The notes: a model not told the origin generated them from the letters alone. 64,000 nucleotides of DNA from Leishmania mexicana MHOM/GT/2001/U1103 (GCF_000234665.1 NC_018324.1:739501-803500); one strand, 5' to 3'. Shown: positions 10,767 to 22,474, numbered from the stretch's first letter. Made by a program: numbers and translations.

Positions 10767-12229
10767 TTTCCCCGAGTTGCACTCGCTCGCTCGCTCTATC
10801 TCCTTGAAAGTATTTCTCCTCTTCTGTTGTTAGTGCGTAAAGCTTCTCAGCGCGCGCTCCCAATTCTAAACATCTAAGGAGCAGAGAAGCACGAATCCGA
10901 TGAAGGAATGGCAGGTGGCAGGGGAAAGAGAGACAAGGAGGCGACAAAGGACGTTATCACAGCAATCTGCGTAGCCCAAAGGAGCAGCAGTGCGTGGTTT
11001 GTTTTATTTTGCTTGTGTGTACGTGAGTTGGACTGCCTCTGTGACCGGAGGAGGGGGAGGAGGGGGGTAACCTTCGGTCGTGACTGACCGGGAGGGGTGC
11101 AATGCGTATCTATTCGAGCAAGAACACCTGCTGCCACGTCCTTGTCGGATACAATGATCAGTTGCCGTGAGGCTCCCCCAAGCTCGTTCACGGTGCAGCA
11201 GAGAAGCGAGCTGCGACTTGGATAGCTGGGACAAGGGCGTTAACCGAGGTCGGGCAAAGCGACAAGACACGAAGTGCGTGGGAAAGTGTGCAGAAAAGAA
11301 AGAGGCAAAACGATGAACACAAACACACACAGGCAACGCTCGTTACAGGCAGTTGGCCAGAAGGCACAAGAAAAATATATGTTTCAATGCACCAACGACT
11401 GCACGAGAGTCCAACGCACGCACAGGCGTAGCGACAATATCAGGGGAAAGAGGAAAGGGAGATTGAAGCGGGAGAACAGGTGGCAGCAGACTGGCACAAC
11501 AGCTTATTCGGTCGGATGCGCTGCACGCTACATTGCATGCGCACCCTTTAGTGGTCCACGCGTGTCACACGCTTGACGGCTCCTTTCTTCTGCGCTCTCC
11601 GACTTACAGCGGGGATAGAGAGAGACACGCAGGTAGGTTGTGCAAGAGCAGCGGCGACGTGAAACCACGGCACACACGTGAGCTGCAGCGTAGACTTCAT
11701 AAACGCGCCGCGAAGGCAGCAATGAGGGGAGCCTAGAGGCATAGCCACCATGGCTCACATCTGCGCTTACCCCCGCCCGTTCTGCCTGCGAAGCTCCTTC
11801 ACCTGCCAAGGGTATATCTCAGAGAACACATCAAGGTGTGCGTGCGTGCGTGTGTGTGTGTTCGTTGGTCACGGCGTTGGCGTCGTTTTTCCTGCTCTTT
11901 TCACCTCGTCGAAGAGAGAACAAAACAAAAGGATAAAAAAGACGCGTACCATTGCGCCCGCACTGCACATGGAGGGGACACCTTCCAAGCAGCTGGTGGC
12001 AAAGCAGAGCGAGAGCAAGAGGGGAGAGGACCTGAGAACAGAAAAGGGTTGTGTGTGTGAGAGAGAGAACACGTGATACGTAAAGCATACACGCACACAG
12101 ACGTACACAACACCGATCCCTTCTCACGCCGCGCTCGCGCCACCACCACCGCTAACACCAACATTGCGCAGGATGATTCCACCAGCCTCGTGTCTTCCGT
12201 GGTTGCACGTTTATCGTCCCACAGCTGGC
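10767..12229. other. Intergenic UTR region
   Basis: No gene is supported. It should contain the 5' UTR of the 496-residue coiled-coil gene and the 3' UTR of the eL43 gene. Purine-rich and GT/CA-rich patches occur (for example GT repeats near 11,836-11,862). Confidence 0.6.
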
Positions 12230-12508
12230 TTAGATCTTGGCCAGCTCGCGCAGACGGCGGACCGTGGAGCGGACGGTGCTGTTGTTCGGCGTGCTCAGGG
12301 TGTACGCACCACCGGCGACGGTCTTGCTGCAGCCGTCGCAACGCCAGATGCCGACAGCCTTGCGGCGGAACGCGAACTTACCGCAGAAGGAGCAGAAGTG
12401 CTTGGCATGCTGAGACACCTCAAGCTTCTTCGCGCGCTTACGCGGGTTTGCGCCGTAACGGGTGCCGTAGCGGCCCATCACCCCCATCTTCACTGTGCGC
12501 TTCGCCAT
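12230..12508 (-). CDS. RPL37A: 60S ribosomal protein eL43 (L37a)
   Basis: A 92-residue basic protein with the complete eL43/L37a zinc-ribbon: Cys39, Cys42, Cys57 and Cys60. The segment between them ([17 protein letters not shown]) and the N-terminus (Arg/Lys-rich, with GRYGTRYGA) are typical of the eukaryotic family, whose usual length is about 92 aa. It is a structural protein of the large cytosolic ribosomal subunit. On the minus strand, TTTCTCGTTCTAG ends only two bases before the ATG, so either the 5' UTR is extremely short or the acceptor is further upstream. Assignment is very secure. Confidence 0.97.
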
Positions 12509-14990
12509 GGCTAGAACGAGAAACGGCTATGCAGCCAGCGATGAGCGCATGGAGAAATGAAGCGTTATGTTATCGTGTCGCCAATGAGGGCGGTTCGATC
12601 ACGCGTCAATGAGCACGACCCCCACACACGTATATATACAAACGCATCACGTGCACATGCGTGTGTGTGTGTGTGTGTGTGTCGTGAAGGGCATCAAGAG
12701 AGAACAACGTAACCAGGGAGAAAAAAGAGGTTAGGAGTGTGAGAGCAGATACGAGGTGGGCGGGCAAGAAAAAAGAGATGAAAGCGCCATGCTCAAAGCA
12801 CGAGGTGAGAGCAGAACTGCGCAGCGAAGTCGCGGTGCACGTGCACTCATAGAGAACTACATACAAGAGCGATAGGAAACAAACATGACCTCTCTTGCTG
12901 CCTTCGTTTCTTTTTTTTTTCGGGTGCTCCTGCCACCGCTCGGGGTGTGCTCGTCCCAATGTGTGCACTCACCAAAAGAACGACCTCGCCTCACATCGGG
13001 CAAGGTAGAAGCACGAATAGAGAGAGACGCACGCCAGTCCGATATATTTCGAAGCGCTGTTCCGTCCTCTCTTCAAAACTTCCGAGACGCACCACAGTAA
13101 TCTGCATGCGTGCACGCGCCATCCTATCTGAGTTTCTTCACTTTGTTTGGCTGATGGCATCTTGGTGTTGGTATGTGTGCATCCTTGAAGAAAGAGGCGG
13201 GAGAGCCTCAGGCGGCACCCAAACCACATCAACTTCGTCGCCGCGCTCAGCTCCTCATCAGACGACTCGCTCACAGCAATGCGCAAGGCGAGGCGGCGGC
13301 ATCTTCACGCAGACAGAAGCACAACCTCTCTGCCGTCTCAGCAGCTACACGTCCGCCAGAAAATCCCTGAAGAGACAATGACGAGAGTCTTTTGCGCAAA
13401 AGGGTAGGCAATATCAACGCAACCGTGGGTGTGTGCGGTTGAGTGAGTGAGTGAGGGGGCGACACTGTCTTCGTTTTTGTTTCGCTTCTTTCGTTTGCAC
13501 GGAATGGGAACGTGTGAAGCAGAACAGCGCAAGAGAGCCGGAAAGAGGGAAGCGAAGACCCGATAATGGCAAAGGTAGCAGGGTCGCTACACAACGTCAT
13601 GCACAAAGCCGGGTGCATTCAACGACACAAGCGCACACACACACATTGGATGCTCCCTGCTGAGATGAAAAAAAAAGCAGCAGCTTCTGCAGCTGCAGCT
13701 ACGGTGAAGAGGGAAGCGTGGGGACACCACAATAAATGAGAGCATTGAGGTAGGACAAAACGAGAAAGCACAAAAAGCACGTCGCACATCAGCCACTCGA
13801 CCTAACCTCTCTCACTACCCACCATGAACAAGGCCTCGAAAGCAAAAGAGGAGATGTGCCGGTGCCATTTGGTGGCCAATGTCGTGTGTCTGCCTCATGC
13901 GGTGGAGTCGACAAACAGCTTGAAGGAGAGCCAGAAAAAAAAGAAAAGAAAACATTGGAAAGACAAGGGGAAAAGACACACGTGAGTCCCAATTCCGCGA
14001 AAAAAAACGGCGAAGTTGGCCTCCTCCGCCTTTTCATGGCACTCAGCGGCAGCAACAACGGTGGCAGCAGAAAAGCAGCACAGAAAAATAAGAATCACTA
14101 CGAGGGTAACACCAAACTCCCATCCACCGCCTCTCCTTTCCTCTCTTTCTTGTTTGTTCGATTCTCCCACATCGTTCAAACTGTCCATCTCTCATCCACC
14201 ACCACCCTCCTCATCCTCCCTGTTTCTCTCTCGTCGGCACATCTCAAGGCACACGCTCAAACATGTCGGGCCGCACCTCCAGAGTCACGAACAGACGAGC
14301 TGAGGGCCAGCATGCAGCGCCCGACGAGAGAAGAGAGCAACAGGGTAGGTGGGCTCGGGGGGCTGTGGGTAGACGTGGGAGAAGGAAACATCGAAGAGGA
14401 TGTCTGTGTCAAGACACAGAACTGATCTATGAAACGAATACACACGAAGAGAGAGAGAGACAGGAATGAAAATAGACGCCGGCCTTTCGTGTCCGTGGAG
14501 GCATCCTGCTCATACACCCCACGGGTCAGTGAAAAGGGCGAGCGCATGAGAGAGGAATATGTCGGCGGCCAGTCAGTGACTTCCTCACTCAGAACCCAAA
14601 CACACACACACGCACGCCGTGACCCTACCAAAAACAGACATTAGAGGTCACATAGAGCCTCACGCTTTGCTGCTTGTCCACTCTCACCCTTTAGACAACC
14701 TACATTTTCGATTATCCAGCACAGTGGTGGGCCTCTTTATGCGGTATCTGTCCTCCTCCTCCTCTCTCCCTCGTCTCCTCCTTTGTCCCGAACCGCCAAC
14801 GAGAGAGAAGACTCGGTCACGTGCCTCCGTGTTTTATGTTCCTTCAGCCGCGCACGTGGCGTACTCTTCGTTTTGTGTGCTTTTCGCCCGCCGTCAGGAC
14901 AAAAAAAGGAAGAAGGGGGGAGGCGAAGAAAGAAAACAGGAGATGAGGACAAGAGAGATGCACACATGCCAAAACACACAGCACACGTGT
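12509..14990. other. Long intergenic UTR region
   Basis: About 2.5 kb without a credible gene between eL43 and the RING gene. It holds a GT microsatellite (12,659-12,682) and GAGA-rich and CA-rich patches. Open frames on both strands are composed of low-complexity Ser, Arg, Thr and His and are not supported. Confidence 0.6.
12659..12682. repeat. GT dinucleotide microsatellite
   Basis: A near-perfect (GT)n run of about 12 units in the leader region upstream of eL43 on the minus strand, where it reads as (AC)n. Confidence 0.9.
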
Positions 14991-15890
14991 CTACACGTAC
15001 GCCAAAAGCTGGATCAAAATGAAGACGAGAAAGAGGCTAAGGATCAAGTGGCGCACAACGGTTGGCGGCGAAACATCGTTGTTAGGGTCTTCCATCGAGG
15101 AAGCTGCAGAGGCTGGGTGCGCGGCGGCTGGTGGTGTCCGTGCCCGGGTCGACCTGTCCGTTGCCGCCTCGTGCTCTTCCTGACTCGTGTTCGCCGGCTC
15201 CGGGTAACCGCGCAGGCGGTTGTACCAGCGCCCCAGCACCTGCACCCACTCACGCCACGGCGCGTAGTGGTACAGGGTCCAGATCGCCACGACAAGGATG
15301 GAGAAAAGCACCCCTGTACCGCCACCGAAGAAAAAGATGCCACTGCCCATGGTCAGCGGCATGCCACCGCGATTTATGTGGACATTTTGGAACTGGTGAC
15401 GCTGCTGCTGGCGAGGGCGCGGCGGCGCACGATCAGCGTTTGGGCGCGGGTGGTGCTGTTGTTCCGGCTGCTGCTCTTGCGAGGACGCCGGGGCCGCACG
15501 TCGTGTGTCGCGAGCGGGGGCAAAACTGTAAGCGCTAGGGCGGCTGAAAAATGCCTCCTGTGCCGGGTCGGAAACGGTCGCAGCGCTCTCTGTGGCGGTT
15601 GTCGCGGCTGCAGTTGTCGTTGCTGATGCGGAGACAGTACTTTGGCCACTGCCCTCCTTTGTCGCCGGCTGTCGGCCCTTGCCGTACAAGGGAATGATAT
15701 CACCAGCCATCCGCTCATCGGCCCGGCCTTTGCAAACCGGACACTCTGGCGCGCCAGCCGCGCTGTGCAGCCAGTGATCGAGGCATTCCCAGCAAAAGAG
15801 GTGGCCGCAGCGGGTGACGACTGGCTCTGTGGCGGTATCGAAGCAGATAGCGCACGAGAAGTCCACCGCAGGAGCGCTGGTCGACGTCAT
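14991..15890 (-). CDS. RING-finger E3 ubiquitin ligase, ER-membrane RNF5/RNF185-like
   Basis: The 299-residue protein has a C3HC4 RING at its very N-terminus: Cys13, Cys16, Cys28, His30, Cys33, Cys36, Cys50, Cys53. A long Ala/Thr/Pro/Gln-rich linker follows (about residues 70-165). Then come two hydrophobic segments, one around 'GVLFSILVVAIWTLYHY' (near residue 190) and one at the extreme C-terminus ('LILSLFLVFILIQLLAYV'). An N-terminal RING with C-terminal membrane segments is the RNF5/RNF185 plan, known from ER-associated degradation. The linker is longer than in those roughly 180-190 aa proteins. The ATG at 15890 places the RING intact near the start. Ligase activity is inferred from the domain. 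Confidence 0.87.
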   Translation of the reverse strand: MTSTSAPAVDFSCAICFDTATEPVVTRCGHLFCWECLDHWLHSAAGAPECPVCKGRADERMAGDIIPLYGKGRQPATKEGSGQSTVSASATTTAAATTATESAATVSDPAQEAFFSRPSAYSFAPARDTRRAAPASSQEQQPEQQHHPRPNADRAPPRPRQQQRHQFQNVHINRGGMPLTMGSGIFFFGGGTGVLFSILVVAIWTLYHYAPWREWVQVLGRWYNRLRGYPEPANTSQEEHEAATDRSTRARTPPAAAHPASAASSMEDPNNDVSPPTVVRHLILSLFLVFILIQLLAYV

Positions 15891-16569
15891 CGTTTTTCAA
15901 CCGGCACAGGAGGGAGTTGGTGCGCTCAGAGACGCGTGTGTGGGAGGGCCGTCTCTCGACCAGTCGAGTGAGAGAGAGTTGTGCGCCAACTCGGTTCCTG
16001 ATGAAGGTAGTTGAAGTGGAGAAGTATAGAACCCTAAACCGAAAGCATAAAGGACAAGAGAAGTCCACACGCAACGCCAAACTTCGGCCTCTTCCGATCC
16101 ACGTTACTCCAAAAGAAACGAAAAGCAATAACTCCGCTTCTCTGCACTGGCGGGAAAAGGCGACAAAGTAAGAGGGAAAATGCGGGAAAAATGATGATGC
16201 AGCCACATCAAGGCACAGCGTCCCAGAGCAAGGGAATGACGGCAACGAAGATGAGCAGCGGTGAAAGCAAACACCAGACACAGCACACACAACGCCTTTT
16301 TGTGGGGGGCCGATGCTGAGAACGTTGAATCCAAAGCGCGTGTAACTCTGTGATGGTGGGGCTCCTTCGGAGTTGCGGGGAACACAATGAGCACGCGAGA
16401 GGGGTAAGTAAGAGGTAACAAAGAAAAGACCAAGGTAGAAGAACCCTGAAAGAGGAAGACGAAACCCAACAATGATATGTCGTTTGAGAACAGTAAACGG
16501 GACGCACACAAAGAGGGGAGAAATGAAGCAGCAGCTGTCAAAAGGAAAAAAGCGTTGCTTCAGCTTGTG

Positions 16570-16593
16570 TGGGTGGGTGGGTGGGGGAGGGGG
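16570..16593 (+). other. G-rich run with G-quadruplex potential
   Basis: Successive GGG or longer runs separated by single T or A bases (GTGGGTGGGTGGGTGGGGGAGGGGG pattern). The plus strand could form a quadruplex. In the minus-strand RNA it is a C-rich tract that could instead serve trans-splicing or polyadenylation of the RING mRNA. Confidence 0.6.
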
Positions 16594-17579
16594 TCAGTGC
16601 AGGCCGTGAAATATAAGGTCTGCTGTAGGGATAGCGGCGAGATAGCAAATGCCGGGCAGTCCAGAATGGCGTTCGTTTTTCTTTGTTCTTGCTGTGTGTT
16701 TTCTTGTTGGATTTTTTTTTCGTTAGCCGTTTTGAGTCTGCGAGAGAGAGGCAGATGGAGAGCAGAGAGACGAATAAAAACGGAAGAAGGGAGACAGACT
16801 GGTGTAACAGCCCTGCTCGGTACTGGCCGCGGTAGCAACGTTGACGGAGAAATAGGCAACGACAAACGGCACACACAGAAAGGCAGCAGGCGGAAAGGAG
16901 GCAAGAGGCGATGAGGCACAGGAGGGAGTGTAACAGTGCGGTAGCCCTTGCGGCGCTGCCTTTGAAGATCACTCGAGAGAGAGACCGACGGAGAGCGTGA
17001 ACGAGGAAGCCTGGGATGGGAGAGGAAGGAGTTGGAGAGGAGAAAACACGTCACTGTTCCTTTTCGGCTCTTCCTGTCTCAGGAGTGGTGAAAGACCGTG
17101 CATGGGTGGCAGAGATGAAAGGTAGATGGCACGCTCAGCTTTTTTTTCCTTTGGGGTGGGGAGAAAACTTTGCGGTCAATCATGCAGCGATGTTTCGACG
17201 GGTGGTGAATGTATGCGTAGACTCGAACAACGGCGTGGAGGCGGAGACGAGACGGTGTTGAAAAAGAATAGCACCACATCCACAGCATCACCGCCGCACA
17301 GACCTCAAATCAGAGGTAGCAGAGGAAACGAGAAGTAAGAATACTAGACAGCCGAGGTGCCTTCTTCAGACCTGATTGGCCCATACTCTTCCAGCGTCGC
17401 GCCTCGACCGCTTTATCGAGCACACACACTGAAGACGCCACCGTTGTCAAGCACAACGCTGGTTGTGTCACATGCGAAAAGGGAGAAACGGCAGTAGCCC
17501 GACGCGCAAGGGTGTCGTACACCCTCCCTGCCTAACCCCCACACCTAGCCATTTCTCATCCTATCACTTGTTTTATTCG

Positions 17580-18245
17580 CTTCTTAGCCAAGGACAGGCC
17601 CAGATCACTGCGCCGCGCGCCGCGTAACGGCAACGAAGCGCCTTCGACACAGCACTGGTATAGCAAATGAGGCACTTACTCGCACGGACTCGGTGGATCG
17701 CACACCATCCCAGCACCGACGAAGGGCCCAGGCACCCTCCTGTCGAGCCTCTCGCGTGGCAGCGTCGCTGAAGGGGTGGTTCACTGCCTGTCCCCCTGTC
17801 CGGTGTGCTCGGCGCAACTTGCCGCACCCTGCGCGGCGACGGCGGCGTCGAGCCGGACCACTCACTCACGTTGTCATCCTCTACCGCCACCGCTGGACGA
17901 AGCGCGGGGATGCAGCCCGCAGACGTGCGGAAGTGCAGCGTGTCATCATCTGAGTTGCTGCCAGGGGAGCCTGACGTCCGGCTCGGGTACAGCACAGATT
18001 CCGTCAGGTGTGCGTTGTACGACTCGTGCAGGCCACTCCAACACAACGTCATCCAGGACATGAACGCCGATATCACTAGCGCTACACACCACACGGACTT
18101 GACTACGTCGTAGGTGCTTGACAGTTTCACCACCAGAGGTGGCTCGGCATTGGCAGGGGATAGAGGGGGGGGGGCTTGACTTGCCCACGGAGCGGATACT
18201 AGAGCCTGACACTGCGCTGCGGTGTCCTCCCCCTCCCGTCATCAG
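17580..18245 (-). mobile_element. SIDER-like degenerate retroposon, copy A
   Basis: The part at about 18,035-18,245 is nearly identical to part of copy C (about 37,875-38,072), although the two lie 20 kb apart. Read on the minus strand it starts near 18,245 and carries a segment (CCCCTGCCAATGCCGAGCCA then CCTCTGGTGGTG) resembling the 79-bp signature of trypanosomatid ingi/L1Tc/SIDER retroposons. This puts it in sense orientation to the cluster transcript, downstream of NT2. The lower boundary is uncertain because the A-rich tail seen in the other copies is not found. A 186-codon frame on the minus strand overlaps it but starts with GTG and is judged spurious. Confidence 0.62.
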
Positions 18246-19348
18246 GGAGGGGAACAAGACGGAGCACCCTAAGTAAAAATGTGTATGGAGGGAGAGGTGA
18301 TGAGAGAGGAAACCGGCTGCCCCAACACACAGCACGTATTCTGTGGCGCAGCTGCGCACGCGGACACGGCCAGGCAGCACCTGTTCCTCCCACCTGCGCC
18401 GCGTCGACGGCTCGAGTAGTCCTGCGCGTTCTTGTTAACGCGTGCTCTCGTCATCGTTCTCGAATAGCGAAGCGCAGAGATGAAAGATGCTTGAGATAGG
18501 TGAAACAAAGCCGGAAAGGGGAAAAGATGGGATGAAGCGAGTCAATGTGACGCAAAGAGAGCACAACGCGCGGGAGGAATGCAGAAGTGCGCCACAGGAG
18601 GAGAGTGAGCGCCGGCATTTACGTGCACATAACATGAGAGCGGAGGGAGGCGAACACTCCTCAGGTTGCCGAGCACGTCTCAAGCAGTGAGCCTTCTCAT
18701 CAGCGCTCGGTCGTCTTCGGCGTTGCCTTTATTTCTGAATCATCTTGACTGATTTTTTTACCATTTTTCATATATTTAGGTCAACTAAAAGAAGAAAAAA
18801 GAAAGTGAAGCATGTCAGTGGGGGTGCTCTCTCGTCGGGTAACTTCTGTCTGTGTGTGCCGATTCGCGCGCGGGTACTGGAGCTGCCTCGTCTGCACAGG
18901 GTCATTGGGTCACTCCCTTCACCCCGTCGTTACCCCCCCCCTCCTCGCGCGTCGGTACACACAGCGCGACCATAGCCGGAGGTTGTGGAGAGATGCGTGC
19001 AGCCAACCACTAATTATCCACTCCCCGCCGCTTCTCCCTCATCGTTCAACAGGAGAAGGAAAAGCGCGGGAGATCAGAGAGGCAAGTGAAGAAGCAAGGA
19101 TGAGCGCTGGCTCATACACGAAAAAAAAGACACCGACAGGTTCTTTTTCGCATAATCAGCGGTGCACCTCCCACACAATACATGCAAGCATACGGCAGAG
19201 GACAGGAAAGCACACTAGAAGCCTGAAGATTAAACACGAATAGATCAACGCCAGCAGCACACGCGCAAAGAAAAAAAGTTAGGGAGGGAAAGGGGGGAGC
19301 AAACAAAAAAAAAAGACGAGTGCAAACGAAAAAAAATCAGAGATAAAC

Positions 19349-19862
19349 TTTTTTTTATACGTGGCCATTCTCTGCCATACATGAGTTCAACTAAAACCCA
19401 CCCGATCTGCCACAGGCACATCGCGTGGTGCGAAACAGACACGCGCCACAGCGGTGCTGAATCAACCACTGGAGCATTCTTACAACCTCAAACACTACGT
19501 ACCCCTCACTTCGCACGCCAGCACGTGGTGCATCCCTCGGGGTGACTCGGACTCCTCCACCAGTATGCAGAGAGGGACGAGTGAAATACTTTTGAGTCAA
19601 ACTGACACTCTGCCTAACATATGGATGGTACAGACATGTTCACACTGTCGCAGGTCGCTCCGACGCCACGCCATCCAGGACCTGAAAGCAGACATTAGTA
19701 GCAATACATTGCCCTGACCTCCCTGTATCGTAGGTGTTTGATTCTCTGAACACCAGCAGTGGTTCGGCAATGGCTGGGGTTAGGGGGGCTACCTGTCTTC
19801 TTCCCACAGGGCAGGGGTACGGGACTCTGATACCATGGCACTGGAGTCTCCGTCCTCATAAA
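19349..19862 (-). mobile_element. SIDER-like degenerate retroposon, copy B, in NT2 3' UTR
   Basis: Read on the minus strand it begins near 19,862, carries a diverged 79-bp-type signature (CCATTGCCGAACCACTGCTG), and ends at 'TATGGCAGAGAATGG' followed by a short A run (19,349-19,357 as T on the plus strand). Copy C ends in the same words. The length of about 510 bp agrees with SIDERs (about 0.5-0.6 kb). It starts about 60 nt after the NT2 stop codon and is in sense orientation. In Leishmania, SIDER elements in 3' UTRs are known to act post-transcriptionally. Confidence 0.68.
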
Positions 19863-19924
19863 ACTCGGTGGGAGTAGACGAAACAAAGAGAGAGGGCAGA
19901 AGCTCCACTGTGGGAACGTGGTAT

Positions 19925-21424
19925 TTAGTAGGTCAGGGTAATGGCAAGAGACATGTTGGAGCCGAAGCACAGACCCAGCATCAGAGCAATACCCGACAGC
20001 ATGGCAGCCACAGAGCGCTCGCCGGCGTAGTGCAGCGTCGGCGTGCGCGGGCAGTGAATGCACGACATCGTACCGAAGTAGCCGTTAGTCAGCCCGAACA
20101 CGAAGATAAGGATATACGGCAGAGCGACACCGGGGATGATGCCGCGCACGCACAGCACGAGCAGCGGAACGACAGCGAGACGGCCAAAAGTGCCACCAAT
20201 GACGGCCTTCGGCGACGGACGCAGCACACGGATCATCAGGAGAACTCGCGCCACAAAGTCGCCCGCATTGAACAGTAACACAATGATAGTCATGTACCAG
20301 CCGCTGCGCGCCGGCACCAAGAAGAACACGCCAGGGAAGAGCAGCAGAGTCATGAAAAAGATGGTGAAGGCGCACAGGAGCATCGGGTAAATGCGCTTGA
20401 ACACAGACCACACGGAGGCGCGAAGCATCTGCTCTGTCGACGTTATGTTCTTCGTCTGATCCAGGTCCACCATCCGATCAGCATCGCCAGTCGCCTGGAG
20501 CACCGCGCCGCTCTTGGCAGCGAGCACCTCAGCGTTCACCGCGCGCACCTCATCCGTCTCCTCCATCTCATCAAGGGTGACCTCCTTGTCTCCCGTCTTG
20601 TGTGTCTCCGCGACATCGCCCGTCGCGGGCTCTTTGCTGTCCTGCGACTCCTCCATCTCCACATGGCCACCTCGGCGCAGCGCAGCAGCACGGAACTCAG
20701 CAATGTACTTCAGCGCGAACGGGTTGTAGCGCAAAAAGAAGAGCGCCACAATAGCCATCATCTGAATACCGATTCCAATACCGAAGTAGATACGGGAGAT
20801 GGTGAGCACGTCTTGGAACGTTGACCCCATAGACACCTGCAGGATGATCTGGATGATCGACATGAAGAGTGCAACCACGGTCAAACCCCACTGCGCGCCG
20901 TTCATGAACTTGGTCGGGAAGGGGCCGACAAGAGCGTTCGTGCACGAGTCACATAGCGCCTTGGAGAAGCCACCCATCACCGCCACCATCATGATCACTG
21001 CAATCGCGCCGTTCTGCGTTGGGATGGTCGCGGCCGGCACGGCGATGATGATCACCAGCTCCACAAATGGGATGCCAAGGCCCAGGAAAAGACGAATGCC
21101 GAGCGGAATCGAGCGCATGAACGGAGTCAGTGAAACGATCTCAGTAACGACCTGCATAGCGTACGTGCCGGCATTGTAGAAGGTATTCGCGTGAGTCCAG
21201 AACAGCGGCGTCTCCGCAGCCGCATCTGGGTCGCCGGTGGCGAAGATGAAGTACTTGGTGACAAAGTCAGGTGCAGATGTGACAGCGCTCGTCACCATCA
21301 TGATGGACATGCCGAGCAGCACGAATGTAACGAATGTGTTGAACTCGGCAAGCGTGTGGAAGCCGAAGCGGTACCACGGGAGTCCAGATTTGCCCCCCTC
21401 CACTGCAGCAGATTGGCCCGTCAT
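19925..21424 (-). CDS. NT2: Inosine/guanosine transporter NT2 (ENT/SLC29 family)
   Basis: The 499-residue product has the equilibrative nucleoside transporter plan: about 11 hydrophobic segments and a large charged cytosolic loop (about residues 235-335, rich in Glu, Asp, Thr) between the sixth and seventh. The length equals that of L. donovani NT2. The TM8 sequence 'FNAGDFVARV' places Asp at residue 389 and Arg at 393, matching the functionally important pair described for that transporter. The protein imports 6-oxopurine nucleosides at the plasma membrane, essential to a purine auxotroph. The ATG at 21422-21424 gives the expected length. SIDER-like elements follow in the presumed 3' UTR. 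Confidence 0.93.
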   Translation of the reverse strand: MTGQSAAVEGGKSGLPWYRFGFHTLAEFNTFVTFVLLGMSIMMVTSAVTSAPDFVTKYFIFATGDPDAAAETPLFWTHANTFYNAGTYAMQVVTEIVSLTPFMRSIPLGIRLFLGLGIPFVELVIIIAVPAATIPTQNGAIAVIMMVAVMGGFSKALCDSCTNALVGPFPTKFMNGAQWGLTVVALFMSIIQIILQVSMGSTFQDVLTISRIYFGIGIGIQMMAIVALFFLRYNPFALKYIAEFRAAALRRGGHVEMEESQDSKEPATGDVAETHKTGDKEVTLDEMEETDEVRAVNAEVLAAKSGAVLQATGDADRMVDLDQTKNITSTEQMLRASVWSVFKRIYPMLLCAFTIFFMTLLLFPGVFFLVPARSGWYMTIIVLLFNAGDFVARVLLMIRVLRPSPKAVIGGTFGRLAVVPLLVLCVRGIIPGVALPYILIFVFGLTNGYFGTMSCIHCPRTPTLHYAGERSVAAMLSGIALMLGLCFGSNMSLAITLTY

Positions 21425-22474
21425 TCTTTCAACTTTAGCTTCGCCCAGTTTTGATCAGTCAGGGTAACTCAGTAAGCCTCTTGAGTACGTTGGTGGGTGC
21501 GTGAGAGAAACAGCAAGACTTTGGTTTCTATACGTACTTTTCTCACCTTCTGTACTTTTTTTTTCCTTTCCAGGGATGCTCTTTTTCGATGGTTACTTGA
21601 CGTGGAAGCTCGGAGTAGATTTTCGTATTAAGGCGTGCCTCGTATTTGTTGAGCTGTATAGCTGATTGGGTCGCGTGGAGTTAGAGGGAGAGCTTAACTT
21701 CACGCGTGTACCAGCCAGATGAGCGCAGGGATCGCCGATGATGAAGGAGATGCGGGGAGAGAACGACGTGTTAGGGTGGTGGGAAATAGAGAGATGAAGA
21801 GTAGTTCATGGTGCTAAAACATCACTGCAGCCTTTTCTTTTGTTTTTTGCGACTGCGCACGGCAGCATTCTTTGAGCGAATCAACTCACGCACCAGATGG
21901 AAACTCGACTTTGCTTCGAGGGTGGAGGGAATGTGCGCTGGTGCTCAAGCATCTTGCGTTTGCGCCTTTCGCTGCGGGCTCTTAGTTCCCTTGCCTCTCA
22001 CGATGGGAGCGCCACAAGCACGTCGCGTGCATGTCCCCAGCACCCAAGGACGCCGAGAGACCGTTTTGGGGGGCAGCGCATCCTTTTTCTTTCTTTTCGA
22101 CTCGATTCCCGCAGGAATGCTTGGCGAGCACGATAAACACATCTATGTCTGCACTTCTATGGCAACCTCTAAGGGTCGCATTACGTAAGAGGGTAAAACA
22201 GAAGAAAACCAAAGTCAGCAAGGCAAGTAGGGACGCTTGTATCCGTGTGTGCTCCATCTAGTGGGGGAGGGAGGGGAGGGGCATTCTCGGAGCGTATATT
22301 CACAACCGCAACACTTTGCTGATGGACTGTGCACTGCTAGCAGCTTAGCGGATGACAAGTTCACTGCAATGCAAGTGTGCAGATAAAGAGACAACCGAAA
22401 CAGAAAACCAAGGAGAAAGCGTTGTCGTTTGTGTGTGTGTGTGTGTGTGTGTGCTGGTTCCCCTTTTTTTTCTT
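21425..22474. other. Intergenic UTR region
   Basis: No gene is supported. It should contain the 5' UTR of NT2 and the 3' UTR of the MutS homologue, with a GT microsatellite at 22,430-22,453 just past the MutS stop codon. Confidence 0.6.
22430..22453. repeat. GT dinucleotide microsatellite
   Basis: About 12 GT units directly downstream of the MutS homologue stop codon. It reads as (AC)n in the transcript. Confidence 0.9.

Larger units (their letters stand above)
15891..19924. other. Long 3' UTR/intergenic region with SIDER elements
   Basis: About 4 kb without a credible gene between NT2 and the RING gene. The right part, presumably the NT2 3' UTR, carries SIDER-like elements (19,349-19,862 and about 17,580-18,245). 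A G-rich run on the plus strand at 16,570-16,593 reads as a pyrimidine tract in the minus-strand transcript. Other open frames start with non-ATG codons or are low-complexity. Confidence 0.6.

Noticed and set aside
14619..15626. 335-codon plus-strand frame
   Set aside because: It is antisense to the RING gene, in a minus-strand cluster, with no recognisable domain.
16029..16041. CCCTAAAC word resembling a telomeric repeat unit
   Set aside because: A single unit only, with no tandem array.
15715..16509. 264-codon minus-strand frame rich in Ser, Phe, Arg and Cys
   Set aside because: It overlaps the RING gene's N-terminus in another frame, is low-complexity and lacks codon bias.
17573..18133. 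186-codon frame on the minus strand with a hydrophobic N-terminus
   Set aside because: It starts with GTG, overlaps the SIDER-like element, and its hydrophobic N-terminus is encoded by the repeat itself (a matching stretch is open in copy C).
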